DNA of 64,000 nt from Giardia muris (Eukaryota; Fornicata; Diplomonadida; Hexamitidae). Positions 54,825 to 63,578 of the stretch are shown here, in pieces. Below the pieces are notes generated by a model. That model was not told the origin of the DNA. It saw nothing but the letters and a program-made list of their open reading frames with translations, and did not search any database. The stretch covers positions 1,860,001-1,924,000 of the forward strand of contig CM016925.1 in assembly GCA_006247105.1 (NCBI GenBank), in the 5' to 3' direction. A program made the position numbers and the translations under genes. Every line of letters begins with the position of its first letter. Position 1 is the first letter of the stretch.

Positions 54825-54876
54825 TCAAATATGTCACCAGCAATCGCGCGTACTTTTGTGTGAAAAAAGCACGCGG
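54825..54876. promoter_or_regulatory. Divergent promoter region TRF4-like / NEK kinase
   Basis: A 52-bp spacer. GACATATTTGA precedes the minus-strand ATG, and TTTTGTGTGAAAAAAGCACGCGG precedes the plus-strand ATG in two parts, an A-run and then a GC-rich pentamer. Confidence 0.5.
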
Positions 54877-56880
54877 ATGCCTGAGACCTTCGAAGACCAG
54901 TTCGAGTCCATCGAGCTCCTCGGGAGCGGCTCCTTCGGGAAGGTCCATAAGGTCCGCTCGCGCAAGGACGGGAGGATCTATGCCTGTAAGGAGATCGAGT
55001 ACACCAAGATGTCCTCAAAGGAGGTTTCTCTCCTTCAATCCGAGGTCATCAACCTCCGCCGCATGAAGCACCCCAACATCATCGCGTACTACTCGACGAT
55101 CCACGACCAGGACGCCTCCATCGTCTACATTATCAATGAGTTCTGCGGAAAGGGAGATTTGACGAGACTCATCCGCTCGTATCGTCAGCGCAAGGAGAAC
55201 ATCCCCGAGAAGACGGTCTGGAATCTCTTCTACCAGATGGCGCTGGCGCTCGAGTATTGCCATTCTCCCAACAAGCCCGGTTTCAAACCCGGAGAGATCG
55301 TCATCCACCGTGACATTAAGCCCGCTAACGTCCTTATTTCGGACGAGGATGTGGTTAAACTCGCAGACTTCGGTTTCTGCAGGACGATCGGTCTCGACAC
55401 GATGGCCCAAACGAAGGCGGGCTCTCCAGTTTACTGCGCTCCCGAGGTCCTTCGAGAGGAGGACTATAATGAAAAGGCAGACATCTGGTCTCTTGGGTGT
55501 GTGGTCTACGAGATGTGCTGTGTCGAGTACGCCTTTAGCACCATTAATGAGAAGTTCCTCCTAATCTCCATGATGCAGCAGAAGCGGAAGCCGATCCCCA
55601 GTTTCTACTCAAAAGAGCTAGCGGACGTCATCGAAAGCATGCTAACCATCGACTTCAAGAAGAGACCAAGCGCCTCCGAGCTTGTACAGCATCCACGTAT
55701 CAAGGAGTATGGTTTTGGCCAGCCCAAGGTCTCCACCGCCCAGACTGCACCCAATACTCCGCAACCGCAACAGCAGAAGGCCTCACTTGCGAGCAAGCTC
55801 GTTGGAGCCACCCCAATCGTTGGGACGCCTGGCCCACAAGGGCTTAGCCGTGCTAACGCCGCTCTCGCGACCCCCTCTGCCCCTTCTTCAATGTCCCAAC
55901 CCGCAACTGCAACAGGAGCCAAGTATGGTCCAACGGTTATGGCAACGCCTCAGACTCAACCAACTTCGAAGCTTGCTCAAAGCTCCCAACCTGCGGCCGC
56001 AACCCCGACGCCTGCGACAGGAGGAAGCAGCTTGAAGTATTCGGGATATAGACCAAAGACAAACGGATCAAGTGCCGGAGACATGACTGATGTTGTTGTC
56101 AGACAAAAGAAGGAGATCGATGACCTTCGCGCGCAACTAAAGGCTCAACGCCCCGGAGGCATGTCACGTATCACTGACGGTATTCAGAAGAAGGATGATG
56201 ATACGAGTCGTCTCTCGGATAGTGTCGCACCCAAGGAGGATGAGATTCTTGCTCTCCGCCGCGAGCTAGCGGCTTATGAGAAGTACGTCACAACGGTCCT
56301 AATTCCAAAGCCCGGAGAGAACCCACTCGCTGATGGAATCACACGTCTCATGCTTGCCGCTCAAAAGGGTTTGACCGCTGTTGTCCAGCACCTCGTTTCC
56401 ATCGAGGGTGGGACACGAAGCCAGACTGGGAAGACTGCACTCATGTATGCGGCAGAGAATGGGCAGAGTGCATGCGTGAAGATTCTTCTCGAGCGTGAAG
56501 GAGGGGTTCAGGATAACAAGGGGACGACGGCTCTTATGCGTGCAAGCATTGGAGGGCGCCTAGAGACATGTCGTCTTCTCCTTCCTCGGGAAGGTGGAAT
56601 GCAGTCGACGGATGGGGATACAGCATTGACGTATGCGACGATTCGTGGGAACCCGGACATCATCGCCCTTCTTGCCCCGAAGGAGGCAGGGCTCCAGCTA
56701 AGGGATGGAAAGACTGCATTAATGAGTGCTGCGTCACGTGGGTTCCTTGATGCCGTGAAGATCCTATATGACAAGGAGGCGCCGCTGAAGGACCGCAACG
56801 GGCGCGACGTCCTCTTCTACGCCCAGCAAAAGAACGCCAGCGACGTGATAGCCTACATCCAGTCGAAGCAAGGTCAGTGA
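54877..56880 (+). CDS. NEK-family protein kinase with ankyrin repeats (catalytically intact)
   Basis: 667 residues from the ATG at 54877; the frame upstream has only a TTG. The kinase domain (~9-275) is complete: GSGSFGKV at 16-23, Lys38, HRDIKPAN at 144-151, DFG at 164-166, an activation loop with KAGSPVYCAPE, and ADIWSLGCVVYEMC. A Thr/Pro/Gln-rich linker (~290-410) and a short coiled coil follow, then about five or six ankyrin units to the C-terminus. NEK kinases control mitosis and flagella. It is the only one of the six kinase-ankyrin proteins here with all catalytic residues. The stop lies within AGTGAAT. Confidence 0.95.
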   Translation: MPETFEDQFESIELLGSGSFGKVHKVRSRKDGRIYACKEIEYTKMSSKEVSLLQSEVINLRRMKHPNIIAYYSTIHDQDASIVYIINEFCGKGDLTRLIRSYRQRKENIPEKTVWNLFYQMALALEYCHSPNKPGFKPGEIVIHRDIKPANVLISDEDVVKLADFGFCRTIGLDTMAQTKAGSPVYCAPEVLREEDYNEKADIWSLGCVVYEMCCVEYAFSTINEKFLLISMMQQKRKPIPSFYSKELADVIESMLTIDFKKRPSASELVQHPRIKEYGFGQPKVSTAQTAPNTPQPQQQKASLASKLVGATPIVGTPGPQGLSRANAALATPSAPSSMSQPATATGAKYGPTVMATPQTQPTSKLAQSSQPAAATPTPATGGSSLKYSGYRPKTNGSSAGDMTDVVVRQKKEIDDLRAQLKAQRPGGMSRITDGIQKKDDDTSRLSDSVAPKEDEILALRRELAAYEKYVTTVLIPKPGENPLADGITRLMLAAQKGLTAVVQHLVSIEGGTRSQTGKTALMYAAENGQSACVKILLEREGGVQDNKGTTALMRASIGGRLETCRLLLPREGGMQSTDGDTALTYATIRGNPDIIALLAPKEAGLQLRDGKTALMSAASRGFLDAVKILYDKEAPLKDRNGRDVLFYAQQKNASDVIAYIQSKQGQ

Positions 56881-56882
56881 AT
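56876..56882 (+). terminator. Poly(A) signal AGTGAAT overlapping the NEK stop
   Basis: This exact AGTRAAY match contains the TGA stop at 56878-56880. The next ATG on the same strand is at 56888, so the 3' end of one transcript must overlap the next gene. Confidence 0.55.
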
Positions 56883-56887
56883 CAAAA

Positions 56888-57469
56888 ATGGTTAATGAGG
56901 TGCATGAGAAGGATTTGCCCACGATCATGCGGCGGCGCCCGATGGCCGAGGCGACGGTGGCGTTTCTCGCGCGGCTTGTCAACGCACAAGTAATAGCATC
57001 GAAGCTGACGAACTTCCTCGTCGTTGTGTATCGTCGGCTTAAGATCGACCCGCACATCGTGGCGTATGCCCTCTGCCTCCTCCTGACAATCCGGACGACT
57101 CGCGAAGGTTCTCTTTCCTCTCAGAATATAAAGCGGTACTTCTTCACGTCACTCTTAGTTGCGCATAACATGTTGACTGATACGCCTTATGACTTGCCAT
57201 CATGGAGCCTTATCGTCGAGGAATCCTACTCGGTCGACGAGATCGCCCTCATGGAGATCACATACCTTGGACTCATTAATTGGCAAACTCATGTTCAGAA
57301 TGATGATGTCACTCAAATGTTAGTGACTCTGATAAGGCTTTATAACACGACCCTCCCACCTGGCGGGACGATCGAAGTACCTATCGAGTTCGACAAGGTA
57401 TCTTCAGATGAATCTTTAATATTGAGTACTATTGAATACCAACCGAGTACCAGTTCACTAGTCAGTTGA
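56888..57469 (+). CDS. PHO80-like cyclin
   Basis: 193 residues forming a single cyclin box of the PHO80/P-type class: helix 1 near PMAEATVAFLARLVN, the YRRLKIDPHIVAYALCLLLTIR helices, NIKRYFFTSLLVAHNMLTD (equivalent to VHRLLLTALLLAAKFLDD) and VDEIALMEITYLGLINWQTHV (equivalent to the ELNRLE..FL..LDW motif). Such cyclins bind PHO85/CDK5-like kinases; the partner is not in the window. It starts 7 bp after the NEK stop, with AATCAAAA touching the ATG. Convergent with RPT2, 47 bp apart. Confidence 0.88.
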   Translation: MVNEVHEKDLPTIMRRRPMAEATVAFLARLVNAQVIASKLTNFLVVVYRRLKIDPHIVAYALCLLLTIRTTREGSLSSQNIKRYFFTSLLVAHNMLTDTPYDLPSWSLIVEESYSVDEIALMEITYLGLINWQTHVQNDDVTQMLVTLIRLYNTTLPPGGTIEVPIEFDKVSSDESLILSTIEYQPSTSSLVS

Positions 57470-57516
57470 CCCCTCCCGACGCCAGCCAGTCAAGCAGTCA
57501 ACCAGCCAACCTACCG

Positions 57517-58830
57517 TTAGGTATAAAGATCAGTAGATGCCTCAACCTTCTTGTAGAGGATGCGGTCACGTGCGCGATGGAAGTCGTCCATGCATACCCT
57601 CATACGTCGGTTTCTCAAGGCGAGCAATCCCGCTTCAAGGGTGATGGCCTTTATGTCCGCCCCCGAGAGGTCCTCCTTACAATTCAGGACGTCGTCGACA
57701 TTAACATCACTATCCAACATCATCTTTCTAGTGTGAATGGCGAAGATTTGTCTCCGCGCGACAAGGTCCGGCAACCCCACGTATATCTTGCGGTCAATGC
57801 GCCCCGCACGAATCAGGGCCGAATCCAACGCCTCAATGAGGTTCGTCGCCATGATCACTTTAACGCCCTCTGACCTCTCAAAGCCATCCAGTTGATTCAG
57901 GAGCTCCAGCATGGTACGCTGAATCTCGCGCTCACCACCAGAGTCTGCATCGTACCTCTTCTGGCCCACAGCATCCACCTCATCGATGAAGACTATGCAC
58001 GGTTGGCATGCTCTGGCGCACCTGAAAAGCTCCCGAACTAACCTTGGCCCTTCACCCGCATACTTCTGGATCAACTCCGACCCAGCCATCTTCAAGAAGG
58101 TCGCACTCGTCTCATTCGCACATGCTCTTGCCAATAACGACTTCCCCGTTCCTGACGGCCCATGCAAGATACAACTTCGAGGAGGTTCAATCCCTAGGTC
58201 TGTAAACGCCTCGGGATTGGTCAACGGAAGCTGTATCGTCTCACGTAACTCCTGTATTGCTTCATCCTGTCCACCAACATCAGCATAAGTATCCTTTGGT
58301 TTCTCTCGTACCCTCATCATCGAAACCGCAGGGTCTTCATCGTTCACCAAGACCCCAACGACAATATCCTTATGAGCATCTTCTAGAAGGTAAACTTGCG
58401 CGTTCGGAACAAGGAGATCACGGTCTACAATGCTCAAAGCTTTGGTGTAGATGCTCGTGTTGATCGACTTCCGGACGACTAGGTGCTCGTCGTCGACGAT
58501 CTCTTGGACGACGGCAATCGTCTGAGTTTGCCCACGGAGATGTGCTATCTCGTCACTCTTCTGTCGACTGTTCTGCCTGAAGAACGTCGTCGCTGATATG
58601 CGCTCGACGAAGTCGTGCTCGACTTGTAGGAGGGTGTTGATCCGCTGCTGCTTGTATAAGCGAAGAAGGCATGGAAAGGCTGGGGAGACGTCGGATGGGA
58701 TCTTGAATGCGGTACTGCTCGCCATCGGAAGGCGCTTGATCTGCCCCGTGCGCCGAGGCTTCAGGCGAGCGGCGTTTGACGATTGGCGGTTCGAGGGCAC
58801 TTGAGATGGCACGTTCAGATTCGCACCCAT
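57517..58830 (-). CDS. RPT2: 26S proteasome regulatory ATPase RPT2
   Basis: 437 residues. The N-terminus MGANL fits the N-myristoylated Gly2 found in Rpt2. A coiled coil and OB fold follow (HLRGQTQTIAVVQEIVDDEH), then the AAA+ domain: Walker A GPSGTGKS at 224-231 (usually GPPGTGKT), Walker B FIDEVD at 281-286, SGGEREIQRTMLELLNQLDGF and ALIRAGRIDRKI with the arginine fingers. The C-terminal LYT fits the HbYX motif that opens the 20S gate. ADIKAITLEAGLLALR matches Rpt2 closely. I chose the ATG at 58830 after GCTAAAAAA. It is divergent from VPS18 with only 15 bp between. Confidence 0.95.
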   Translation of the reverse strand: MGANLNVPSQVPSNRQSSNAARLKPRRTGQIKRLPMASSTAFKIPSDVSPAFPCLLRLYKQQRINTLLQVEHDFVERISATTFFRQNSRQKSDEIAHLRGQTQTIAVVQEIVDDEHLVVRKSINTSIYTKALSIVDRDLLVPNAQVYLLEDAHKDIVVGVLVNDEDPAVSMMRVREKPKDTYADVGGQDEAIQELRETIQLPLTNPEAFTDLGIEPPRSCILHGPSGTGKSLLARACANETSATFLKMAGSELIQKYAGEGPRLVRELFRCARACQPCIVFIDEVDAVGQKRYDADSGGEREIQRTMLELLNQLDGFERSEGVKVIMATNLIEALDSALIRAGRIDRKIYVGLPDLVARRQIFAIHTRKMMLDSDVNVDDVLNCKEDLSGADIKAITLEAGLLALRNRRMRVCMDDFHRARDRILYKKVEASTDLYT

Positions 58831-58845
58831 TTTTTTAGCGAGTAG
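58831..58845. promoter_or_regulatory. 15-bp bidirectional promoter RPT2 / VPS18
   Basis: The whole space between two divergent ATGs, consisting of T6 followed by AGCGAGTAG. It is the shortest divergent spacer in the window. Confidence 0.55.
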
Positions 58846-61800
58846 ATGGCACCGTTCGACGTCACCCCCTTGGCCGCCCACTTCCTTAAGACCGTCGACC
58901 TCCCCGCCGTTATTGCCGGAGACCGCTCGGACACGGGTGTTCATACAATCAAAGCCGCGGGGAGTGGGAAGCTATGTGTCTCCACCTATGACCTTGTTCG
59001 AGATAAGAACGAGGAGCTTTGCGCCGCACTCCTGGCTACCGGGGAGTTGAGCACGCCCTACGTACACTGCCGCGTGTGGGGCACCGATAAGGCCTGTGTA
59101 GTTACAGTTAGTGATGATACACAACAAACTGGACAAAGCTATCTCTGTCGCTATATAGGGAAGCCGAGGCTGGATATTCAGAAGATAAAGCGCTTGGACG
59201 TTCCAATTGCCGCATTGACCTTCTTGACTCATAATCATCCTGTTTGGCCTTCCACTACCAAACCTATAGAACTGCAAACGATTGAGTTCATACTTGGGAC
59301 AGCTGACGGTTCCATATATTTTGCCGCGGCCAACAAAAAGGACGTGACAATTGAGAGCCTATCAACGCTCGTCTTCACAGACCAAGAGCAATTGCTTAGG
59401 ATCGACGTCCTCGTTATCACTAAGAATATGCTCAAAAAGTGCATGCAATTAGGAATGCAGGCCTTAGATGGGCATCCTGGCCCCGATAGCGATATCACGA
59501 AGGCCTTGTCGAGCGTCTCTGATCTGTGTATTTATCTATTCTTCTTCTGCTTATCCAATCGTGTTGAGATCTATTGCCAGTTAGCGACGGGGATGACTCT
59601 TCTCCCATTCACCACCGACAACCTCATACATGTCGCGGACTTAGCTGAATCTCTTCAAACCGCCCCTCCAGACGTCTTGACGGTGTGCAGTCGATTGTAT
59701 TATGATTCCTTCGGTGTGGGTTTGTCCTATCAAGCGGTTGGCCAGGCGTACTCCACAGGACATTACAGCGTAATGGAAATTTCCTTATGTCCTAGACGCA
59801 TCATAGAATCCATCCTTCATTTCTGTGGTTCCAAATTCAAGAAGTCTTCGGTCCCACTCGCACAGGACGATGCAGAGTATAATTACGAGGGGCTTGCACA
59901 TCTTCTTAAGAACGTATCCGCCTCAGATCTCGTTAGGATGAAGCTGAAGGGTGAAGACGTCATGGGAATTCAATTGAAGAGGTCAACCCTTTTTCAAGAC
60001 CCGGTTGGACCACTCCTTGGGACCTTTGTCTTCAATTACAACACCATCCTTGTCTTTAGCTCTCAATTGGTGGCCTACAATAATGTTTCCGGGACGATCA
60101 TCGACAGACTCGTGAACCCGCTCAAATATCGGTCCTTAATTTCTTTGACGACCGAGCAAGTTTATCTTCGACTACTCCTTTCGCAAACGATGTTCACTTT
60201 GAACTATGCGACGATCGACGATATGTTTCCAACAATTGAGTCTTCCGGAGCCGTCAATCTTTCCCATTATCTCCGCAAGTATGCCCTCATCCCGTCGAAA
60301 CAAACGAAAGACACGGAGGCGTATCTTGTAGAGGCGAAAAACGAGGCCGAAAGCATGTGGATCATCAATCGTGAGCTTGGGAAATATGAGGAGGCCTTAC
60401 GACTTTGTCCAGACCCTAATGAGAGGGCACTTTTACGAAGGGAATACGCTGTGGATTGTCTGAGCAAGGGGAAGAACCTCCGAGCTGCTCAGGTGCTTGC
60501 CGAAACGTCTCTTCCTTTTACGGACGTTTATCGCGAGCTTATTGGCGCCCAGAAGTACGAGGTCGCTGAACGTTTCATCATGGAGAAGCTTCGGCTCCTT
60601 GCGGCCAAGAAGCCGCCCCCGCGCGTCCCCGTTGCCACCTTTGACCTCGATACACTTGGAGCGATGAATTCAAGTAGTTTTCAGCGTGATCAACAAGCTT
60701 ATGAGCAATATAAGGCTGGTGTTCAATTGGCATATCACTTGCGCCTCGAGGCGATGGTTTTGGAGTACAAACGGCGGTCGGATGCCGTGCAGAGTGCACA
60801 GGCGGCAGGAGATGAGTTGCATACGATGGAACTCGAGGATTCGCTCGCCTTATATCGTAACGTTCTGGAGGACTTTCTTTTTGCCCCAACAACGCATGCG
60901 CAGTTGAAGCCTGCCATTGTGAAAGCGACACTTGAGGACCGAGGGCTGACAGATCTATATCAGCGGTATTTGGGGAAGCTAGGAGACAAGCAGATGGCAT
61001 TGCTTCGTAGCTTACAGGACAAGAACTACCGGCTTGCACTCCAATTAATCTCGGAGTTGAGCTTTGAACACGTGTACCAGTACGCCGGCTTGATGTTCCA
61101 CACGCTTCCGGAAGAGTTCTTCGAGGTAATCAAGCGCAAGGTCCAGACCCCAGTCCACGAACGTGGAAAGGTGATCACCTTCAACATAATGGAGCTGGCC
61201 CTCCCAATGCTTTCTGAAATCACCCAAGGGAATAAGAAGGCATTGGACGCAGGCTGTAAGTTCATGAAATGGTTATTACAGACGCAAGCGGAGAATCAAA
61301 TAGCACCCGTCAATACGTTTGCCTTCGAGTTTCTTTGTCGATATGCGGACGAGAGTGCCGTCGAAGAGCTTCTTGAAGACATCCCAGAGAACTATTGTGG
61401 AAAGACTCAACCTCATATCAACTTGCATGACCTTTTGGCCATCTTTCGGACCTACCACTTACGTGGAGCCGAGGCAACCTGCCTCGCAAAGCTTGGGAAG
61501 ACGGTTGATGCCATCTGTCTCGAGTTTAAACTCCTCCCAAAGGCTGAGCTTTGTGACGTCTCCTTTGGCACTTTCAAAGACGCCATTGTTGAGGCAGCAG
61601 CTAAGGATGACAAGGATTTGTCTTCTCTTCCGATGTTGAACGCAGAGGAATTCGTCTTACCAGACTCGCATGAAGTTCTCCTTAATGAGGCTATTCTAGT
61701 GATAGATAACGCACGACTGGAAGAACAGAAGAGGCAGGTCATCCGAGGCCTTGGAGAGTGGCTATTAAGCATCATCCTCGTTGATTCAATGGGAATGGCT

Positions 61801-62430
61801 AAAGAATTCAGCGGGAATATGCCTGTCATCCAGACGGCCTTTAGACGCTTCCTTGTCGTCCGTGCTTGCTCATTATTGATGAGCTATTCGTTCGTCACCC
61901 TCTCAGAAATCATTGATCTTCTTGGGCCAGATCTTCCACCAACGATTGCGATGGATGGACTATTGCAAGCAATGACACATTACGGCGAGGTTGCTAATGC
62001 GACGTATCACGATTGGGAGGCTACCGTTGCTCGGATTGAGGAGAATCGTTCAACGCTTGAGTGTTCATCTCAACGGCTTGTTACGTTCACCCAAGAGCCG
62101 AACTGTGGCATCTGTAATGCACCAATATCGGGAGCGACGAAGTCGAAGCTCATCCGGAACAACGTGATCATCTTTTTCTGTGGGCATGTGTTTCATGGAG
62201 GTTGTCTTTTCACATACTTGGCAGATCGCTCACGGAAGCTAAAGAAATCGTACCAGGATCTCGAGGCACTTCGGCAGGCCGTTGAGGCGGGAACACAACC
62301 GAAGCAGCGTTATACTACGGCGATCAGTCGGATTTGTACCCGTCTCCAAGAGAAGTGTCCTTTGTGCACGGCCGCTGGCCTTGATGACCTGGCCACTGAC
62401 ATATGTACTGGAAAACCGTTGTTCGATTAA
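58846..62430 (+). CDS. VPS18: VPS18 (PEP3) subunit of HOPS/CORVET
   Basis: 1194 residues. The N-terminal half is a beta-propeller-like region (short strands, repeated YLCRYIGKP, EFILGTADGSIYFA), the middle is an alpha-solenoid of clathrin-heavy-chain-like repeats, and a RING-H2 domain ends the protein from ~1086: CGIC, then FFCGHVFHGGC and, after a long helical insert, CPLC. This layout is that of Vps18/Pep3, which tethers endosomes and lysosome-like vacuoles before SNARE fusion. In Giardia the target would be the peripheral vacuole system (inference). AGTAAAA at 62454-62460 is a likely end signal. Confidence 0.88.
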   Translation: MAPFDVTPLAAHFLKTVDLPAVIAGDRSDTGVHTIKAAGSGKLCVSTYDLVRDKNEELCAALLATGELSTPYVHCRVWGTDKACVVTVSDDTQQTGQSYLCRYIGKPRLDIQKIKRLDVPIAALTFLTHNHPVWPSTTKPIELQTIEFILGTADGSIYFAAANKKDVTIESLSTLVFTDQEQLLRIDVLVITKNMLKKCMQLGMQALDGHPGPDSDITKALSSVSDLCIYLFFFCLSNRVEIYCQLATGMTLLPFTTDNLIHVADLAESLQTAPPDVLTVCSRLYYDSFGVGLSYQAVGQAYSTGHYSVMEISLCPRRIIESILHFCGSKFKKSSVPLAQDDAEYNYEGLAHLLKNVSASDLVRMKLKGEDVMGIQLKRSTLFQDPVGPLLGTFVFNYNTILVFSSQLVAYNNVSGTIIDRLVNPLKYRSLISLTTEQVYLRLLLSQTMFTLNYATIDDMFPTIESSGAVNLSHYLRKYALIPSKQTKDTEAYLVEAKNEAESMWIINRELGKYEEALRLCPDPNERALLRREYAVDCLSKGKNLRAAQVLAETSLPFTDVYRELIGAQKYEVAERFIMEKLRLLAAKKPPPRVPVATFDLDTLGAMNSSSFQRDQQAYEQYKAGVQLAYHLRLEAMVLEYKRRSDAVQSAQAAGDELHTMELEDSLALYRNVLEDFLFAPTTHAQLKPAIVKATLEDRGLTDLYQRYLGKLGDKQMALLRSLQDKNYRLALQLISELSFEHVYQYAGLMFHTLPEEFFEVIKRKVQTPVHERGKVITFNIMELALPMLSEITQGNKKALDAGCKFMKWLLQTQAENQIAPVNTFAFEFLCRYADESAVEELLEDIPENYCGKTQPHINLHDLLAIFRTYHLRGAEATCLAKLGKTVDAICLEFKLLPKAELCDVSFGTFKDAIVEAAAKDDKDLSSLPMLNAEEFVLPDSHEVLLNEAILVIDNARLEEQKRQVIRGLGEWLLSIILVDSMGMAKEFSGNMPVIQTAFRRFLVVRACSLLMSYSFVTLSEIIDLLGPDLPPTIAMDGLLQAMTHYGEVANATYHDWEATVARIEENRSTLECSSQRLVTFTQEPNCGICNAPISGATKSKLIRNNVIIFFCGHVFHGGCLFTYLADRSRKLKKSYQDLEALRQAVEAGTQPKQRYTTAISRICTRLQEKCPLCTAAGLDDLATDICTGKPLFD

Positions 62431-62453
62431 TCAGTAGGGGTAACTCACCCTCA

Positions 62454-62460
62454 AGTAAAA
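62454..62460 (+). terminator. Poly(A)-like signal AGTAAAA
   Basis: This differs from AGTRAAY only at the last base. It lies 24 bp past the VPS18 stop and 7 bp before the next ATG, so the same A-rich bases may also serve as the NMNAT initiator. Confidence 0.4.
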
Positions 62461-62466
62461 ACTTTC

Positions 62467-63129
62467 ATGTCGGGCGTTATTCTTCTTTTCAATGGGTCAT
62501 TCGATCCGGTCACAGTTGCACATATCCGCTCTGTGGAATACGCATACACCTGGCTTAAAGAACAAGGAATAGTGGTTAGGCATATCATCTTCAGTCCAGT
62601 TCATGAGAAATATCCATATAAGACGCTAACGGCTGGGTCCAGACGTGCCGAAATGTTAGGGCTAGCCTTCCGATCATCCCCTCTTGCTTCTCTTATGATG
62701 GTAGATACTTGGGAGATCGAGCATCCTGAAGGGTTCATGCCAACTTATCGCCTTATTGAGCATTTGAAAGAGAGGTATCAGTTACCAATATATATCGTGG
62801 CAGGTACGGATCTTCTTCTTAACCAATGTGATGCTTCGGTTTGGCCAATCGAGAACCTGAAAAGGATGTATGCACATGTCACCTTCTTAATAGTTCCACG
62901 CACAAGTAATGGAGCTAAATTCTCACAGGATGAGGTGATCTCTCGATTACATAAGTCCCCATTCATATCGGAATGCTTCGAGAAGGGTCGTATTATCTTT
63001 CTGCCCGAGGAGGTCTCCAACGTTTCAAGCACATGTGTTAGAAGCACTTCTGACCCCAAACAACTCTACACTTTGGTTCCTACAGCCGTTGCAGATTACA
63101 TCATTGAATATGGACTTTACTCGTATTAG
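62467..63129 (+). CDS. NMNAT: Nicotinamide/nicotinate mononucleotide adenylyltransferase (NMNAT)
   Basis: 220 residues of a nucleotidylyltransferase Rossmann fold. The ATP-binding GSFDPVTVAHIR at 10-21 corresponds to GxFxPxxxxHxR. The mononucleotide-side TWEIEHPEGFMPTY and AGTDLLL match the eukaryotic NMNAT pattern, and VSSTCVRS near the end is the ISSTxxR motif. It makes NAD(+) from NMN or NaMN and ATP. No organelle-targeting sequence is seen, so it is probably cytosolic or nuclear. The start ATG follows CAAGTAAAAACTTTC. Confidence 0.93.
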   Translation: MSGVILLFNGSFDPVTVAHIRSVEYAYTWLKEQGIVVRHIIFSPVHEKYPYKTLTAGSRRAEMLGLAFRSSPLASLMMVDTWEIEHPEGFMPTYRLIEHLKERYQLPIYIVAGTDLLLNQCDASVWPIENLKRMYAHVTFLIVPRTSNGAKFSQDEVISRLHKSPFISECFEKGRIIFLPEEVSNVSSTCVRSTSDPKQLYTLVPTAVADYIIEYGLYSY

Positions 63130-63578
63130 ACCACTTAAAGTCTTAGTTGCTCGTATACATATGGGATGGCCCCTATAATCATTACTATCTATGAACTGGC
63201 TCAAGACTTAACAGTGATAGGAAGATACATCCAAGTTCGTATTTCTCTTCAAGATGTAATAGCATCAACACAGAGAACTCAGTAAAGATGAATCCCCCGC
63301 TTTTCTTAGGCCCCTTAGAAAAAGAGAGGAAGAAAGAATTCAATCGACCTTTGTTAAAACCGATAAGGTAAGCGCTCATATCACGCAGCTAGAACAAAAC
63401 ATTTCGGAATACTATACCCACCTCCTATCTACACTGCCTTTCATATCATTTCAACAAATAGGTATGACCTTCCTCATCCTTGTTTCTGTCATGCCGTCGT
63501 AAGAAAACGCATTGAGACATATTCACGTCACTGAACAGCTTAAGGAGAGAGAGGGGAGAGAAAGGGAATTAAAGGGGG
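63130..63578. other. Gene-free 449-bp convergent spacer
   Basis: This lies between the stops of NMNAT and the membrane protein. Short frames exist, such as 64 codons on the minus strand at 63185-63379, but none has recognisable sequence or a good initiator. A purine-rich block (GAGAGAGAGGGGAGAG) lies near the right end. I see no RNA gene. Confidence 0.4.

Noticed and set aside
60578..61039. 153-codon minus-strand frame in VPS18
   Set aside because: Shadow of a well-supported gene; no recognisable features.
63185..63379. 64-codon minus-strand gene
   Set aside because: It has an ATG, but the product is low-complexity, there is no good initiator and no end signal.
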